Origin: an uncultured Propionibacteriaceae bacterium
GTDB taxonomy: Bacteria; Actinomycetota; Actinomycetes; Propionibacteriales; Propionibacteriaceae
Direction: 5' to 3'
Length of the DNA: 47,114 bases
NCBI GenBank assembly: GCA_938012815.1
Contig: CALLVV010000070.1
Span: 1-47,114 of the forward strand
Part shown: piece after piece, positions 1-8,794 of the stretch
How the letters are laid out: the number at the start of each line of letters is the position of its first letter
Numbering within the stretch: position 1 is the stretch's first letter
Program-made: the position numbers and the translations under genes
The notes under the pieces: generated by a model
The model's input: only the letters and a program-made list of their open reading frames with translations
What the model was told of the DNA's origin: nothing
Database searches by the model: none

Positions 1-2
1 TC

Positions 3-1523
<1,521 letters not shown>

Positions 1524-1540
1524 TCGCCTGCTCGAAACCC

Positions 1541-1578
1541 ATGAGGGTGGGGTCTCCTCCGGGAGGCCCCACCCTCAT
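1541..1578 (+). terminator. Hairpin terminator after groL
   Basis: A perfect 12-bp stem (ATGAGGGTGGGG at 1541-1552 pairing with its complement at 1567-1578) encloses a 14-nt loop, starting 17 bp after the groL stop. There is no long T-run, as is common in high-GC actinobacteria. Confidence 0.8.
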
Positions 1579-1610
1579 CATGTCCCGGTGTTCCCGTCTA
1601 CATCCTAGAT

Positions 1611-1660
1611 GTGGAGTGCTACGCGTTTCGTCGCTGTCCACGAAACGTATAGCACTCCAC
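1611..1660. repeat. Palindromic dispersed repeat, copy 1
   Basis: Two 21-nt arms (1611-1631 and 1640-1660) are inverted repeats with two mismatches around the 8-nt loop CGCTGTCC. The right half (loop plus right arm) recurs in diverged form at 7906-7940. It lies between the groL terminator and cutC. It could be a dispersed palindromic element or a structured RNA. I see no transposase. Confidence 0.6.
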
Positions 1661-1802
1661 CTTCCGATCGAGTGGATCCCGGGCCCGGCCATGAGCCGTC
1701 GGCTTTGGGCGGGAGCGTGTGGTTCTGTGGGTCGGCTGGGCGGGGAGTACGTGGTGTACCCCGCGTGGACCGGAGGTGGGAGGACTCGGCAGACTAGGGA
1801 GT

Positions 1803-2510
1803 ATGGGTCTGCTTGAGGTGATCGCGCTGCACGCGGCCGATGCGCAGCGTGCCGAGGAGGGCGGGGCCGATCGCGTCGAGCTGCTCGGCACCCTGGACGA
1901 GGATGGTCTCTCCCCGGAACCCGCGATGGTGGCGAAGGTGCGCCGTGCGACCTCCATCCAGATCCGGCCCATGGTGCGGTTGCGAGCCGGATTCCGCACC
2001 GACGGGGGCGAACTTGCGCGGCTCAAGGGATTGATCGCCTCCTATCTGGACGAGGGCGCCGACGGGGTGGTGCTGGGGTTCCTGAACGGCCATGCGGGCA
2101 TCGACCTCGAGGTGTGCAACGCGCTCATTGCCGACGGTGACTTCGCCTGGACCTTCCACCGGGCCGTCGACAATTGCCTGGATTTCGACGACGCATGGGA
2201 GGATCTGGCCACCCTGCCGCGCCTCGACCAAGTGCTCACCGCAGGCTCGGCCCGCGGAGTGGAGCACGGACTCGACGAACTCCTGGAACGGGCCCGCTCC
2301 AACCCCGGGATCGCACGGGTGATCATGGCAGGGGGAGGGCTGAGAGCTGAACACGTCCCGTGGCTGATCCGTGCCGGGGTGCGGGCCTTCCACATTGGCA
2401 GCCCCGCCCGTCCCGGAGGCAGCTACAAGGCCTACGTCGACCCCGACCTGGTGCGCACCTGGCGGGAGCTGATCGACGAGCAGACCGCCGCCGTCAGGAG
2501 GCCGCGGTGA
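1803..2510 (+). CDS. cutC: CutC family copper homeostasis protein
   Basis: A 235-residue protein of the CutC family, a TIM-barrel fold long linked to copper homeostasis although its biochemical activity is unsettled. The family pattern is clear: an N-terminal LLEVIALHAADAQRAEEGGA region, then ADRVELLGTLDEDGLSP, the IRPMVR strand, GADGVVLGFL, the TFHRAVD motif, and RVIMAGGGLR near the C-terminus. The reading frame extends upstream, but ATG 1803 gives the family N-terminus. It lies 7 nt after a -10-like CAGACT (1790-1795), which suggests a leaderless mRNA. The stop overlaps the GTG of the next gene, so the two are probably translated together. Confidence 0.9.
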   Translation: MGLLEVIALHAADAQRAEEGGADRVELLGTLDEDGLSPEPAMVAKVRRATSIQIRPMVRLRAGFRTDGGELARLKGLIASYLDEGADGVVLGFLNGHAGIDLEVCNALIADGDFAWTFHRAVDNCLDFDDAWEDLATLPRLDQVLTAGSARGVEHGLDELLERARSNPGIARVIMAGGGLRAEHVPWLIRAGVRAFHIGSPARPGGSYKAYVDPDLVRTWRELIDEQTAAVRRPR

Positions 2511-3040
2511 ACCCCCGTCCCCTCAAATTGCGGCGCGGCGCCCGGGTGCTGCTGCTGGCGGGCGAGGAAGTGTTGCTGTTGAACGACTCCGACCCTGGTG
2601 TTCCCGGGTCCTCCTGGTGGGTGACGCCGGGCGGCGGCATCGATGACGGGGAGAATCCCGCGGAGGCGGCCTGCCGGGAAGCGGGGGAGGAAACCGGGCT
2701 GCGGCTGACCCCCTTCGACCTCGTCGGTCCGGTGGCCCGGGGTCGCGCCTGTCACGGCTACTCCGATCGCATCCGGGTGCAGGACGATCTTTTCTTCCTC
2801 GCACGGGTGCGACGTTTCGAGCCGAGCAACATGGGCTGGACAGATTCCGAGAAGAAACGCATGAGGGGTTTTCGCTGGTGGCGGATCGACTCCCTGCCGG
2901 AGGAGGTCTGGCCGCCGTGGGTGTCCGAAATCGCCATGGCCGATCCCGCTCATCCCCTGGCGCTGGCGGACCGGGAGGAGTCGACGGTGCCGCTGAGCCC
3001 CGCCGAATGGGAGCGGGTCAGCGCTGCGCTGGGCTGCTGA
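2507..3040 (+). CDS. NUDIX hydrolase
   Basis: A 177-residue NUDIX-fold hydrolase that probably cleaves a nucleoside diphosphate linked to another moiety; the substrate is unknown. The complete Nudix box G-x5-E-x7-RE-x2-EE-x-G is at residues 43-65 (G43, E49, R57, E58, E61, E62, G64), preceded by the usual SWWVTPGGG strand. The GTG start at 2507 overlaps the cutC stop by 4 bp (GTGA), indicating coupling. Its 3' end runs 23 bp into the convergent membrane-protein gene on the other strand. Confidence 0.88.
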   Translation: MNPRPLKLRRGARVLLLAGEEVLLLNDSDPGVPGSSWWVTPGGGIDDGENPAEAACREAGEETGLRLTPFDLVGPVARGRACHGYSDRIRVQDDLFFLARVRRFEPSNMGWTDSEKKRMRGFRWWRIDSLPEEVWPPWVSEIAMADPAHPLALADREESTVPLSPAEWERVSAALGC

Positions 3041-3731
3041 AGGCGGTGGCCAGGCAGGCGATCCCGAAGGCAAGACCGAACCACCGGCCCAAACCGTTCA
3101 ACACGTCCTGCGCCTGCGCGATCAGGACCAAGACCAACATGGCCCCGATGATCAGGGACGCGATCCCGATCTGGCGGCCCGACTTGTTGGTCCGCAGCAG
3201 CAACCCACCTCCCCCCAGCAGTAACCAAGGAAGTACCTGGGGAAGGAGTACTCCCAGGATGGAGGCGATACCGGCGACGCACATGATGCTTCGTTGGGCC
3301 TGGGTCATGGCGATGGGGCCGGTCCCGTAGTGCGGATACGGGGCCGTCTGTATCGGCTGGTATGGCCCCGTCGGCAGGTTCAGACGGGAAGTTGGATCGG
3401 GCGGAAGAGGTTTCGGCGGCGCCCCGCCGATCGCTGTGACGACGAAGGGTTGTCTTGGATCGCGGGAACCGTAACCCGCAGCATAGGCCATCATCAGCGC
3501 TGAGGACACGTCGAAGGGCGCCGCGGGGTTGCGGCGAAGCCTCTCCTCCTTCCCGAGATCCTCCAGCGCCACCGCCGGGGACATCGGCGCGAAACCGGAC
3601 GGGGGTGCCACGGCTCCCGGGGTCAGCTGCGGGGCGGGCTCTGCGGCGGGCAGCGGAGCCACATCGGGGAGTGCGAAACCGTCCGGCCGCTCGATTGGGG
3701 CGTAAGCGGCCCCATCAGTCCAGGAAGCCAT
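3018..3731 (-). CDS. Proline-rich membrane protein of unknown function
   Basis: A 237-residue protein I do not recognise. The N-terminal ~130 residues are hydrophilic and rich in Pro and Ala, with a stretch ending in PYPHYGTGP. The C-terminal ~90 residues contain three or four hydrophobic segments (ASILGVLLPQVLPWLLL, IGIASLIIGAMLVLVLI, FGLAFGIACLATAF). This is the common actinobacterial layout of a disordered cytosolic head plus a small membrane domain. ATG at 3731 is preceded at 7 nt by TACTCT (minus strand, 3739-3744), a good leaderless arrangement; the open frame upstream to 3866 would cross the nagB promoter region. It is divergent from nagB. Confidence 0.7.
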   Translation of the reverse strand: MASWTDGAAYAPIERPDGFALPDVAPLPAAEPAPQLTPGAVAPPSGFAPMSPAVALEDLGKEERLRRNPAAPFDVSSALMMAYAAGYGSRDPRQPFVVTAIGGAPPKPLPPDPTSRLNLPTGPYQPIQTAPYPHYGTGPIAMTQAQRSIMCVAGIASILGVLLPQVLPWLLLGGGGLLLRTNKSGRQIGIASLIIGAMLVLVLIAQAQDVLNGLGRWFGLAFGIACLATAFSSPAQR

Positions 3732-3857
3732 GGGCACCAGAGTAGCGGGACGCGAGGGGGACGCCTCCGTGAGTGTTTTCCTCGGGCGCCGCGCACCGAG
3801 GCTGAGTGAATGAAGCGGAAGCTCCCGTTGAGCATGCCGCGCAGTTTTCCCCGGCGT

Positions 3858-3887
3858 AATGTTCATTTTGAGTTCAATATGAACATT
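3858..3887. promoter_or_regulatory. Operator-like palindrome upstream of nagB
   Basis: AATGTTCAT (3858-3866) and ATGAACATT (3879-3887) are exact inverted repeats separated by 12 nt. A third half-site, GTTCA (3872-3876), forms an inner palindrome with TGAAC (3880-3884). It is 28 bp upstream of the nagB ATG, so a repressor bound there would control nagB. The regulator is not identified, and the motif does not look like a DasR-type site. Confidence 0.55.
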
Positions 3888-3914
3888 CTTGGTTGTGTGG
3901 TGAAGGAGCCCGCG

Positions 3915-4682
3915 ATGGAGGTAGTCATCTGTTCCGACGAGCAGCAGGTCGGTCAGGTCGCCGCGAATCGAGTGGTTCAGTGGGTCGAAAGGCTTGCGAC
4001 CCCGGTGCTGGGGCTCGCCACGGGCAGCTCCCCGCTGGCCCTCTACAACGAACTGGCCCGCAGGGTGGCGGCGGGGGAGGTGGACTTCTCACACGGTATC
4101 GGCTTCGCCCTCGACGAGTACGTGGGCATCGATCCGGAGAACCCGCTCAGTTACCGGCAGACCATCCTGCGCACGGTGATTGAGCCGCTGCGAATGGACC
4201 CCGCCCGGGTGAATGTTCCGAATGGTCTCACCCCCGACCTGGCTGCCGCTGCCCTTGAGTACGACCGGGCCATCAAGGCCGCAGGAGGCGTGGACGTGCA
4301 GGTGCTGGGCATCGGCAGCAATGGTCACATCGGCTTCAACGAGCCCACCTCCTCGTTCGCATCCCGCACCCGCGTCAAGACCCTGACCGAGCAGACCCGT
4401 GCCGACAACGCCCGGTTCTTCGACGAGGGCGAACGGGTTCCCACGCACTGCGTGACCCAGGGACTGGGAACCATCATGGAGGCCCGGCACGTCGTCATGG
4501 TGGTCACGGGCCACCACAAGGCCGCCGCGGTGGCTGCCATGGTCGAGGGACCCGTGGCTGCGGTGTGTCCGGCCTCGATTCTCCAGTTCCATCCGAGCGT
4601 TCTCGTGGTGGTCGACGAGGCCGCCGCCGCTGGTCTGAACCACGCCGACTACTTCCGCCACGTCGCCGACATTCTGATCTGA
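3915..4682 (+). CDS. nagB: Glucosamine-6-phosphate deaminase
   Basis: Converts glucosamine-6-phosphate to fructose-6-phosphate and ammonia in the cytoplasm; this is the last committed step of amino-sugar catabolism. At 255 residues it is the short, Gram-positive-type enzyme. The phosphate loop LATGSSP is at residues 34-40, the catalytic DEY at 67-69, and GIGSNGHIGFNEP at 132-144 with the ring-opening His138 and Glu143. Asn136 sits where the E. coli enzyme has Asp141, a substitution I believe is common in Gram-positive homologues. ATG 3915 is chosen because GAAGGAG lies 6 nt upstream; the frame is open further up but crosses the operator. The partner nagA is at 15056. Confidence 0.95.
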   Translation: MEVVICSDEQQVGQVAANRVVQWVERLATPVLGLATGSSPLALYNELARRVAAGEVDFSHGIGFALDEYVGIDPENPLSYRQTILRTVIEPLRMDPARVNVPNGLTPDLAAAALEYDRAIKAAGGVDVQVLGIGSNGHIGFNEPTSSFASRTRVKTLTEQTRADNARFFDEGERVPTHCVTQGLGTIMEARHVVMVVTGHHKAAAVAAMVEGPVAAVCPASILQFHPSVLVVVDEAAAAGLNHADYFRHVADILI

Positions 4683-4775
4683 CCAGGGGTGATGATCGCA
4701 GATTCTCCTGGGTTTTCCCCTGCTCAGGGGCGAGATAGACTGGCCTGCCAGCCACGACCACGAGGAGAGCCTGCC

Positions 4776-5159
4776 ATGCCCACCGGACGAGTTCGCTTCT
4801 TCGATGCCGACAAGGGATTCGGGTTCATCACGAAGGACGGGGGCGGTGACGTTTTCGTCCGGGCCGGGGTGCTACCCAGGGGTGTGACATCACTCAAGCC
4901 CGGGCAGAAGGTGGAGTTCGGGGTGATCGAGGGCCGCCGCGGTGAACAGGCTCTGTCCGTGCGTCTGGTGGAGGCCCCGCCGTCGCTGTCCAAGGCATCG
5001 CGGAAGAAGGCCCAGGACATGGCCGTGATCGTCGAGGACCTGATCAAGATGCTCGACGCCCTGGGCAACGGGTACCGGCACGGCCGCTACCCGGATGACA
5101 AACACGGTGCGAAGATTGCAGCGGTGCTGCGGCGCGTGGCCGATGAACTGGAGCTGTGA
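4776..5159 (+). CDS. Cold-shock-domain protein with C-terminal extension
   Basis: A 127-residue nucleic-acid-binding protein. Residues 1-65 form a cold-shock domain with RNP1 KGFGFI (13-18) and RNP2 DVFVR (25-29). The remaining ~60 residues are a helical extension ending in DELEL, absent from classic 67-residue Csp proteins. ATG 4776 is preceded by GAGGAG, and a -10-like TAGACT lies near 4736. The stop TGA overlaps the GTG of the DUF3027 gene (GTGA), so both are likely co-translated. Role inferred as an RNA chaperone or regulator. Confidence 0.88.
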   Translation: MPTGRVRFFDADKGFGFITKDGGGDVFVRAGVLPRGVTSLKPGQKVEFGVIEGRRGEQALSVRLVEAPPSLSKASRKKAQDMAVIVEDLIKMLDALGNGYRHGRYPDDKHGAKIAAVLRRVADELEL

Positions 5160-5929
5160 GAGTGGCGACGCTGAGACTTGATTCGGTTGCCGCCTCCGCG
5201 ATCGACCTGGCGCGCGCCGCGGCCGTCGATTCCGGGGGGGAAAGCGCTGTTGGTGAACATCTCGGGGTGGTGGCCGAGGGGGAGCGGGTGGTGACCCATT
5301 CCTTCGCCTGCCTGCTGACGGGCTACCCGGACTGGTACTGGGCGGTGACGCTGGTGCGTGCTTCCCGGGCGCGGATCGCCACCGTCAACGAGGTGGTACT
5401 GCTGCCCCACACCGATGCGCTGCTGGCCCCGGCCTGGGTGCCCTGGGAACGGCGCATCCAACCCGGGGACATCGGTCCGGGGATGCTCATGGCGACCCCC
5501 GACAACGACCCACGTCTCGAACCCGGCTTCGCTGCGACGGACCTACCCGCGGACGCCGACCCGGCGGAATGGGCGCAGCTGCGCTCCACCGTGGCCGAGC
5601 TGGGGCTCGGGAGGGAACGGGTACTCTCGGCAGCCGGGCGGGACGCCGCCGTGGAACGCTGGCTCTCGGGTGCCCCGGGCAACGGCGACGAATCCAGCAG
5701 GAACGCTCCTGCCACCTGCGCGTCCTGTGGCTATTTCGTGCCGCTGCGTGGGGCGCTCGGTACCCTGTTCGGGGCATGCGCTAACGAGTACTCGCCTTCG
5801 GATGCACGTGTCGTCAGCCTCGAACACGGCTGCGGAGGGCACTCCGACGTGGTGGCTGCCGAACGGGCCCGGGAGCTGCCCGCCCCGGTGTTCGACACCA
5901 TCGGGATCGACGAACAGCTATTCGACTGA
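5156..5929 (+). CDS. DUF3027 family protein
   Basis: A 257-residue soluble protein matching the actinobacterial DUF3027 family; function unknown. Recognisable pieces are the N-terminal VGEHLGVVAEGERVVTHSF, the segment GYPDWYWAVTLVRA, VTVNEVVLLP-like strands, LLAPAWVPW, and a C-terminal CASCGYFVPL with further cysteines (GACAN, HGCGGHS) that could bind a metal. GTG 5156 overlaps the cold-shock gene stop; GTG 5162 is an alternative. The 4-bp overlap suggests one translational unit with the cold-shock protein. Confidence 0.88.
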   Translation: MRVATLRLDSVAASAIDLARAAAVDSGGESAVGEHLGVVAEGERVVTHSFACLLTGYPDWYWAVTLVRASRARIATVNEVVLLPHTDALLAPAWVPWERRIQPGDIGPGMLMATPDNDPRLEPGFAATDLPADADPAEWAQLRSTVAELGLGRERVLSAAGRDAAVERWLSGAPGNGDESSRNAPATCASCGYFVPLRGALGTLFGACANEYSPSDARVVSLEHGCGGHSDVVAAERARELPAPVFDTIGIDEQLFD

Positions 5930-5985
5930 TCAATCCCACGCGGGTGTTGCCCTCACCTGTGGTCCCGGGTCTATGATCCCGATAC

Positions 5986-7530
5986 GTGGTCATGAAATCC
6001 CCGAAAGCTGCCAGGCTCCCCGGAAACCCGGACGTTTCACCGAATGCCTCTTGGCTTGAACGCCGCTTCCGTATATCCAAGAGGGGTTCCAGTGTCGGGC
6101 AGGAGGTTCGTGGCGGTTTGGTGACGTTTTTCGCGATGGCCTACATCATCGCGTTGAACCCGCTCATCATCGGTACCGCCACTGACCTCAACGGCAATTT
6201 GATCTCCGGTGCGCCGAAATTCCTGGACGCCGCCATGACACAGGTGGACGCCGCCGCCGTCGGCGCTTCCATCGGGATGGTGGCCGCCGGCACGGCCTTC
6301 ATCGCCGGGATCATGACCATCCTCATGGGTCTGGTCGGTCGTTTCCCGATGGGGCTCGCGACAGGGCTCGGTCTGAACGCCCTCGTCGCCTACACCCTCG
6401 CGCCGAAGATGACCTGGCCGCAGGCCATGGGCCTGGTGGTCTGGGAGGGAATCCTCATCACGCTCCTCGTGCTCACCGGGTTCCGCACGGCCGTCTTCAA
6501 GGCCGTACCGAAGACCCTGCGAACCGCGATCTCCGTCGGCATCGGCCTGTTCATCGCCTTCGTCGGGCTCATCAACGCGGGAGTGGTGCGCAAACCCGCC
6601 GGTTCCCCACCCGTGGAGCTCGGCATCTCCGGGTCGCTGACCGGCTGGCCCATTCTCGTGTTCGTGATCGGGTTGGGACTGCTGATCGCCCTTCACGTGC
6701 TGAAGGTCAAGGGAGCGATGCTGATCTCCATCGTCTCTGCGACGGTGATGGCGATCATCATCGAGGCCGTCGCCCACGTCGGCGCCCACGTCGGGGCGGA
6801 CAACCCCAGCGGGTGGGCACTGAACGTGCCCTCCCTCGCGAACTTTTCCCTGCCCGACCTCGGGCTGCTGTTCCGGGTGGACATGGTCGGGGCCTTCTAC
6901 GTCGACGGCCACTTCAGTTTCCCGACCTTCCTGGGCCTGATGGTGCTGGTGTTCTCGCTGCTGCTCGCCGATTTCTTCGACACCATGGGAACCGTTGTCG
7001 CCGTCGGTTCCGAGGGCAGGCTGCTGGATGAGCACGGTATGCCCGACCACGTCACCGAGATCCTCCTGGTTGACTCCCTGGGTGCGGTGGCCGGCGGTCT
7101 CGGGTCGGTGTCGTCGAACACCTGCTACGTCGAGTCGACGGCGGGTGTCGGTGAGGGCGCCCGCACAGGGCTGGCCTCCGTCGTCACCGGCCTCGCCTTC
7201 CTGGTGGCCGTCTTCCTGTCGCCGATCATCAACATGGTTCCCTCCGAGGCCGCCTCTCCGGTGCTGGTGTTCGTCGGTTTCCTGATGATCGAACAGGTGG
7301 TCGATGTCGACTGGAGTGATCCCGAGGTGGGCATTCCCGCATTTCTCACCATCATCCTCATGCCGTTCTCCTACTCCATCACCGTCGGCATCGGAATCGG
7401 TTTCCTCGCCCACGTCTTCATCAAAGTGATCCGTGGCCACGCGAAGCGGGTGCACCCGCTCATGTATGTGGTCGCCGCGCTCTTCATCATCTACTTCCTG
7501 CAGGGCCCGTTGCTGGCTCTCATCGGCTGA
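5986..7530 (+). CDS. NCS2 family purine permease (AzgA-like)
   Basis: A 514-residue polytopic membrane transporter of the NCS2/AzgA branch, predicted to import adenine, guanine or hypoxanthine by proton symport. Diagnostic motifs are VTFFAMAYIIALNP near the N-terminus, FPMGLATGLGLNA, FDTMGTVVAVGSEG, and SSNTCYVESTAGVGEGARTG. Hydrophobic segments fit the 14-helix fold. The promoter elements TTGCCC and TATGAT (5972-5977) lie 8 nt before GTG 5986, consistent with a leaderless start; ATG 5992 is also possible. Exact substrate cannot be read from the sequence. Confidence 0.9.
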   Translation: MVMKSPKAARLPGNPDVSPNASWLERRFRISKRGSSVGQEVRGGLVTFFAMAYIIALNPLIIGTATDLNGNLISGAPKFLDAAMTQVDAAAVGASIGMVAAGTAFIAGIMTILMGLVGRFPMGLATGLGLNALVAYTLAPKMTWPQAMGLVVWEGILITLLVLTGFRTAVFKAVPKTLRTAISVGIGLFIAFVGLINAGVVRKPAGSPPVELGISGSLTGWPILVFVIGLGLLIALHVLKVKGAMLISIVSATVMAIIIEAVAHVGAHVGADNPSGWALNVPSLANFSLPDLGLLFRVDMVGAFYVDGHFSFPTFLGLMVLVFSLLLADFFDTMGTVVAVGSEGRLLDEHGMPDHVTEILLVDSLGAVAGGLGSVSSNTCYVESTAGVGEGARTGLASVVTGLAFLVAVFLSPIINMVPSEAASPVLVFVGFLMIEQVVDVDWSDPEVGIPAFLTIILMPFSYSITVGIGIGFLAHVFIKVIRGHAKRVHPLMYVVAALFIIYFLQGPLLALIG

Positions 7531-7538
7531 CCGCGGAT

Positions 7539-7890
7539 GTGGTGAAGAACTGTTCGCTCATCAAAGGCGTGATGATTTTCCATTCAGGTTCGGGGATCGC
7601 ATACACCTCTGCCGGCCGCGCCGCAACCATGAACAAGTATGGCGTTCTTGCGTCAGTGGGAAGAATCGGTGTGCGCTACGGCAACGCCGCAGCAGATATC
7701 ATTCAATGCCATCCGTGTAGGAAGGAACTTGTTAACCGGGAGTTCCATCACGCTAGAAGAAAAGTGTTCAAGGGTGCGGTGGCATGGAATGAACACCGAT
7801 TGTAATCACGCCAGGCTTCATTGCATGATCGGGTGCCGAACCCCGAACGATTTCCACCGGGAATGGAAGCAAACCGAGACGGCAGCCTGA
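7539..7890 (+). pseudogene. Degraded IS3-family transposase (OrfB C-terminal part)
   Basis: Translation resembles the C-terminal integrase core of IS3-family OrfB: FHSGSGIAYTSA (normally HSDRGSQYTS), then RIGVRYGNAAAD (normally GVCYDNAAAE), RKELVNREF, and after a frameshift near 7800 HCMIGCRTPNDFHREW (normally HSALGYRTPNDF). The catalytic Asp of the HSD motif is replaced by Gly and the Asn-preceding Asp is lost, so the product would be inactive. The first part is in one frame until a stop at 7805 and the last part in the next frame. No upstream OrfA or terminal repeats are visible. An old, immobile remnant. Confidence 0.75.
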
Positions 7891-7905
7891 ACCATAATTC
7901 AAAGC

Positions 7906-7940
7906 TTTCGCCACTGTCCACAAAACCTATGGCAGTCCAG
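7906..7940. repeat. Dispersed repeat, diverged half-copy 2
   Basis: This stretch matches the right half of the palindromic repeat at 1611-1660: TTTCG-YC-RCTGTCCAC-RAAAC-STAT-RGCA-STCCA, with roughly 7 differences over 35 nt. The left arm is not recognisable here. It lies 16 bp after the IS3 remnant. Confidence 0.5.
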
Positions 7941-8278
7941 TCATGATGGGTTCTGGACAATGGGATTGGCTTCTGCGTCTGATGAGACCACTATTCCTGC
8001 CGAGGCTGCTCTGGACGCCATTGAATTGATCCCGGTGGCGCGACTGCCGGATCTTCGCGCCACGTCAGGGGTGGTGTAGGTGGGAGTCGGTCAAAGGCGC
8101 TGGCATGGGTGGTTGCCTCGAGTCGTGGTTCTGATTCATGTCCTCCGTTTGGTCGTGTGGGTGGGGCGACGGGGAAGAAGTGACGGTTTCAGGGCAGATC
8201 TTGAGTAACGTTGCCAACACAGTTGATTAAACGATCATCTACCTGATGGTTGGGGACTGCGTCAAGAGAGGAACAACC
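7941..8278. other. Gene-poor spacer
   Basis: No convincing gene. A 39-codon ORF (ATG 7960 to TAG 8079) exists, with weak coding character and no ribosome binding site; it may be a gene fragment. The last ~60 bp should hold the promoter and leader of the next gene (AGAGGAAC near 8266-8273). Composition is more AT-rich than the neighbours, in keeping with a decayed region. Confidence 0.5.
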
Positions 8279-8761
8279 ATGAAATCAGCCAGGTTCGCCG
8301 GTCTCCTTTCTTTCGTGGCAGGCGTTCTCATGCTCGTTTGTGGCGCATTCGCATGGGGAATCACCTCCACCCAGCTTGCATCCGAGAACATCACCGTCGC
8401 GAACGACGCCCCGGCCTTCGCCGGCTCGAAAGTGGCGGGCCCTCTCACCGCCTTCTACCAGGCCGAGGCGGTCAAGCAGCACACCCGGGTGGCGAGCAAC
8501 GGCCTGACCTACGCTGAACTCGGCGCCAAGGTGCAGGAGGCCAGGGACGCCGGGGAAACCGCTACCGCCGAGCAGCTCCAGGCCACCCGCGCCATGGTGG
8601 AGACCGGGAACTTCGTGCGCGCCTCCCTGCTGACCTCCGTCATGGCCTTCGGGGTCTCGGCCCTCGTGATGGGCGCGGGCCTGCTCTTCAGCTTCCTCGG
8701 CTGGGGCCTGTACAGGCTCTCCGCAACCCACGCGCAGGAAACCGAGTCCCAGGAGGCCTGA
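8279..8761 (+). CDS. Small two-helix membrane protein (family often mis-named LigA)
   Basis: A 160-residue protein with one N-terminal hydrophobic helix (residues ~5-28, FAGLLSFVAGVLMLVCGAFAWGI), an extracytoplasmic ~90-residue loop (TSTQLASENITVANDAPAFAGSKVAGP), and a C-terminal helix (~118-142). This layout matches a widespread actinobacterial family frequently labelled aromatic ring-opening dioxygenase LigA in databases; it has none of that enzyme's features. Function unknown. ATG 8279 has AGAGGAAC upstream. Confidence 0.75.
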   Translation: MKSARFAGLLSFVAGVLMLVCGAFAWGITSTQLASENITVANDAPAFAGSKVAGPLTAFYQAEAVKQHTRVASNGLTYAELGAKVQEARDAGETATAEQLQATRAMVETGNFVRASLLTSVMAFGVSALVMGAGLLFSFLGWGLYRLSATHAQETESQEA

Positions 8762-8794
8762 GCTGTTGTTCCGCTTTGCCACTAGTCTTGGCGC

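Noticed and set aside
7960..8079. 39-codon ORF after the dispersed repeat
   Set aside because: No ribosome binding site and no recognisable domain. A fragment of an older gene is possible but cannot be shown.
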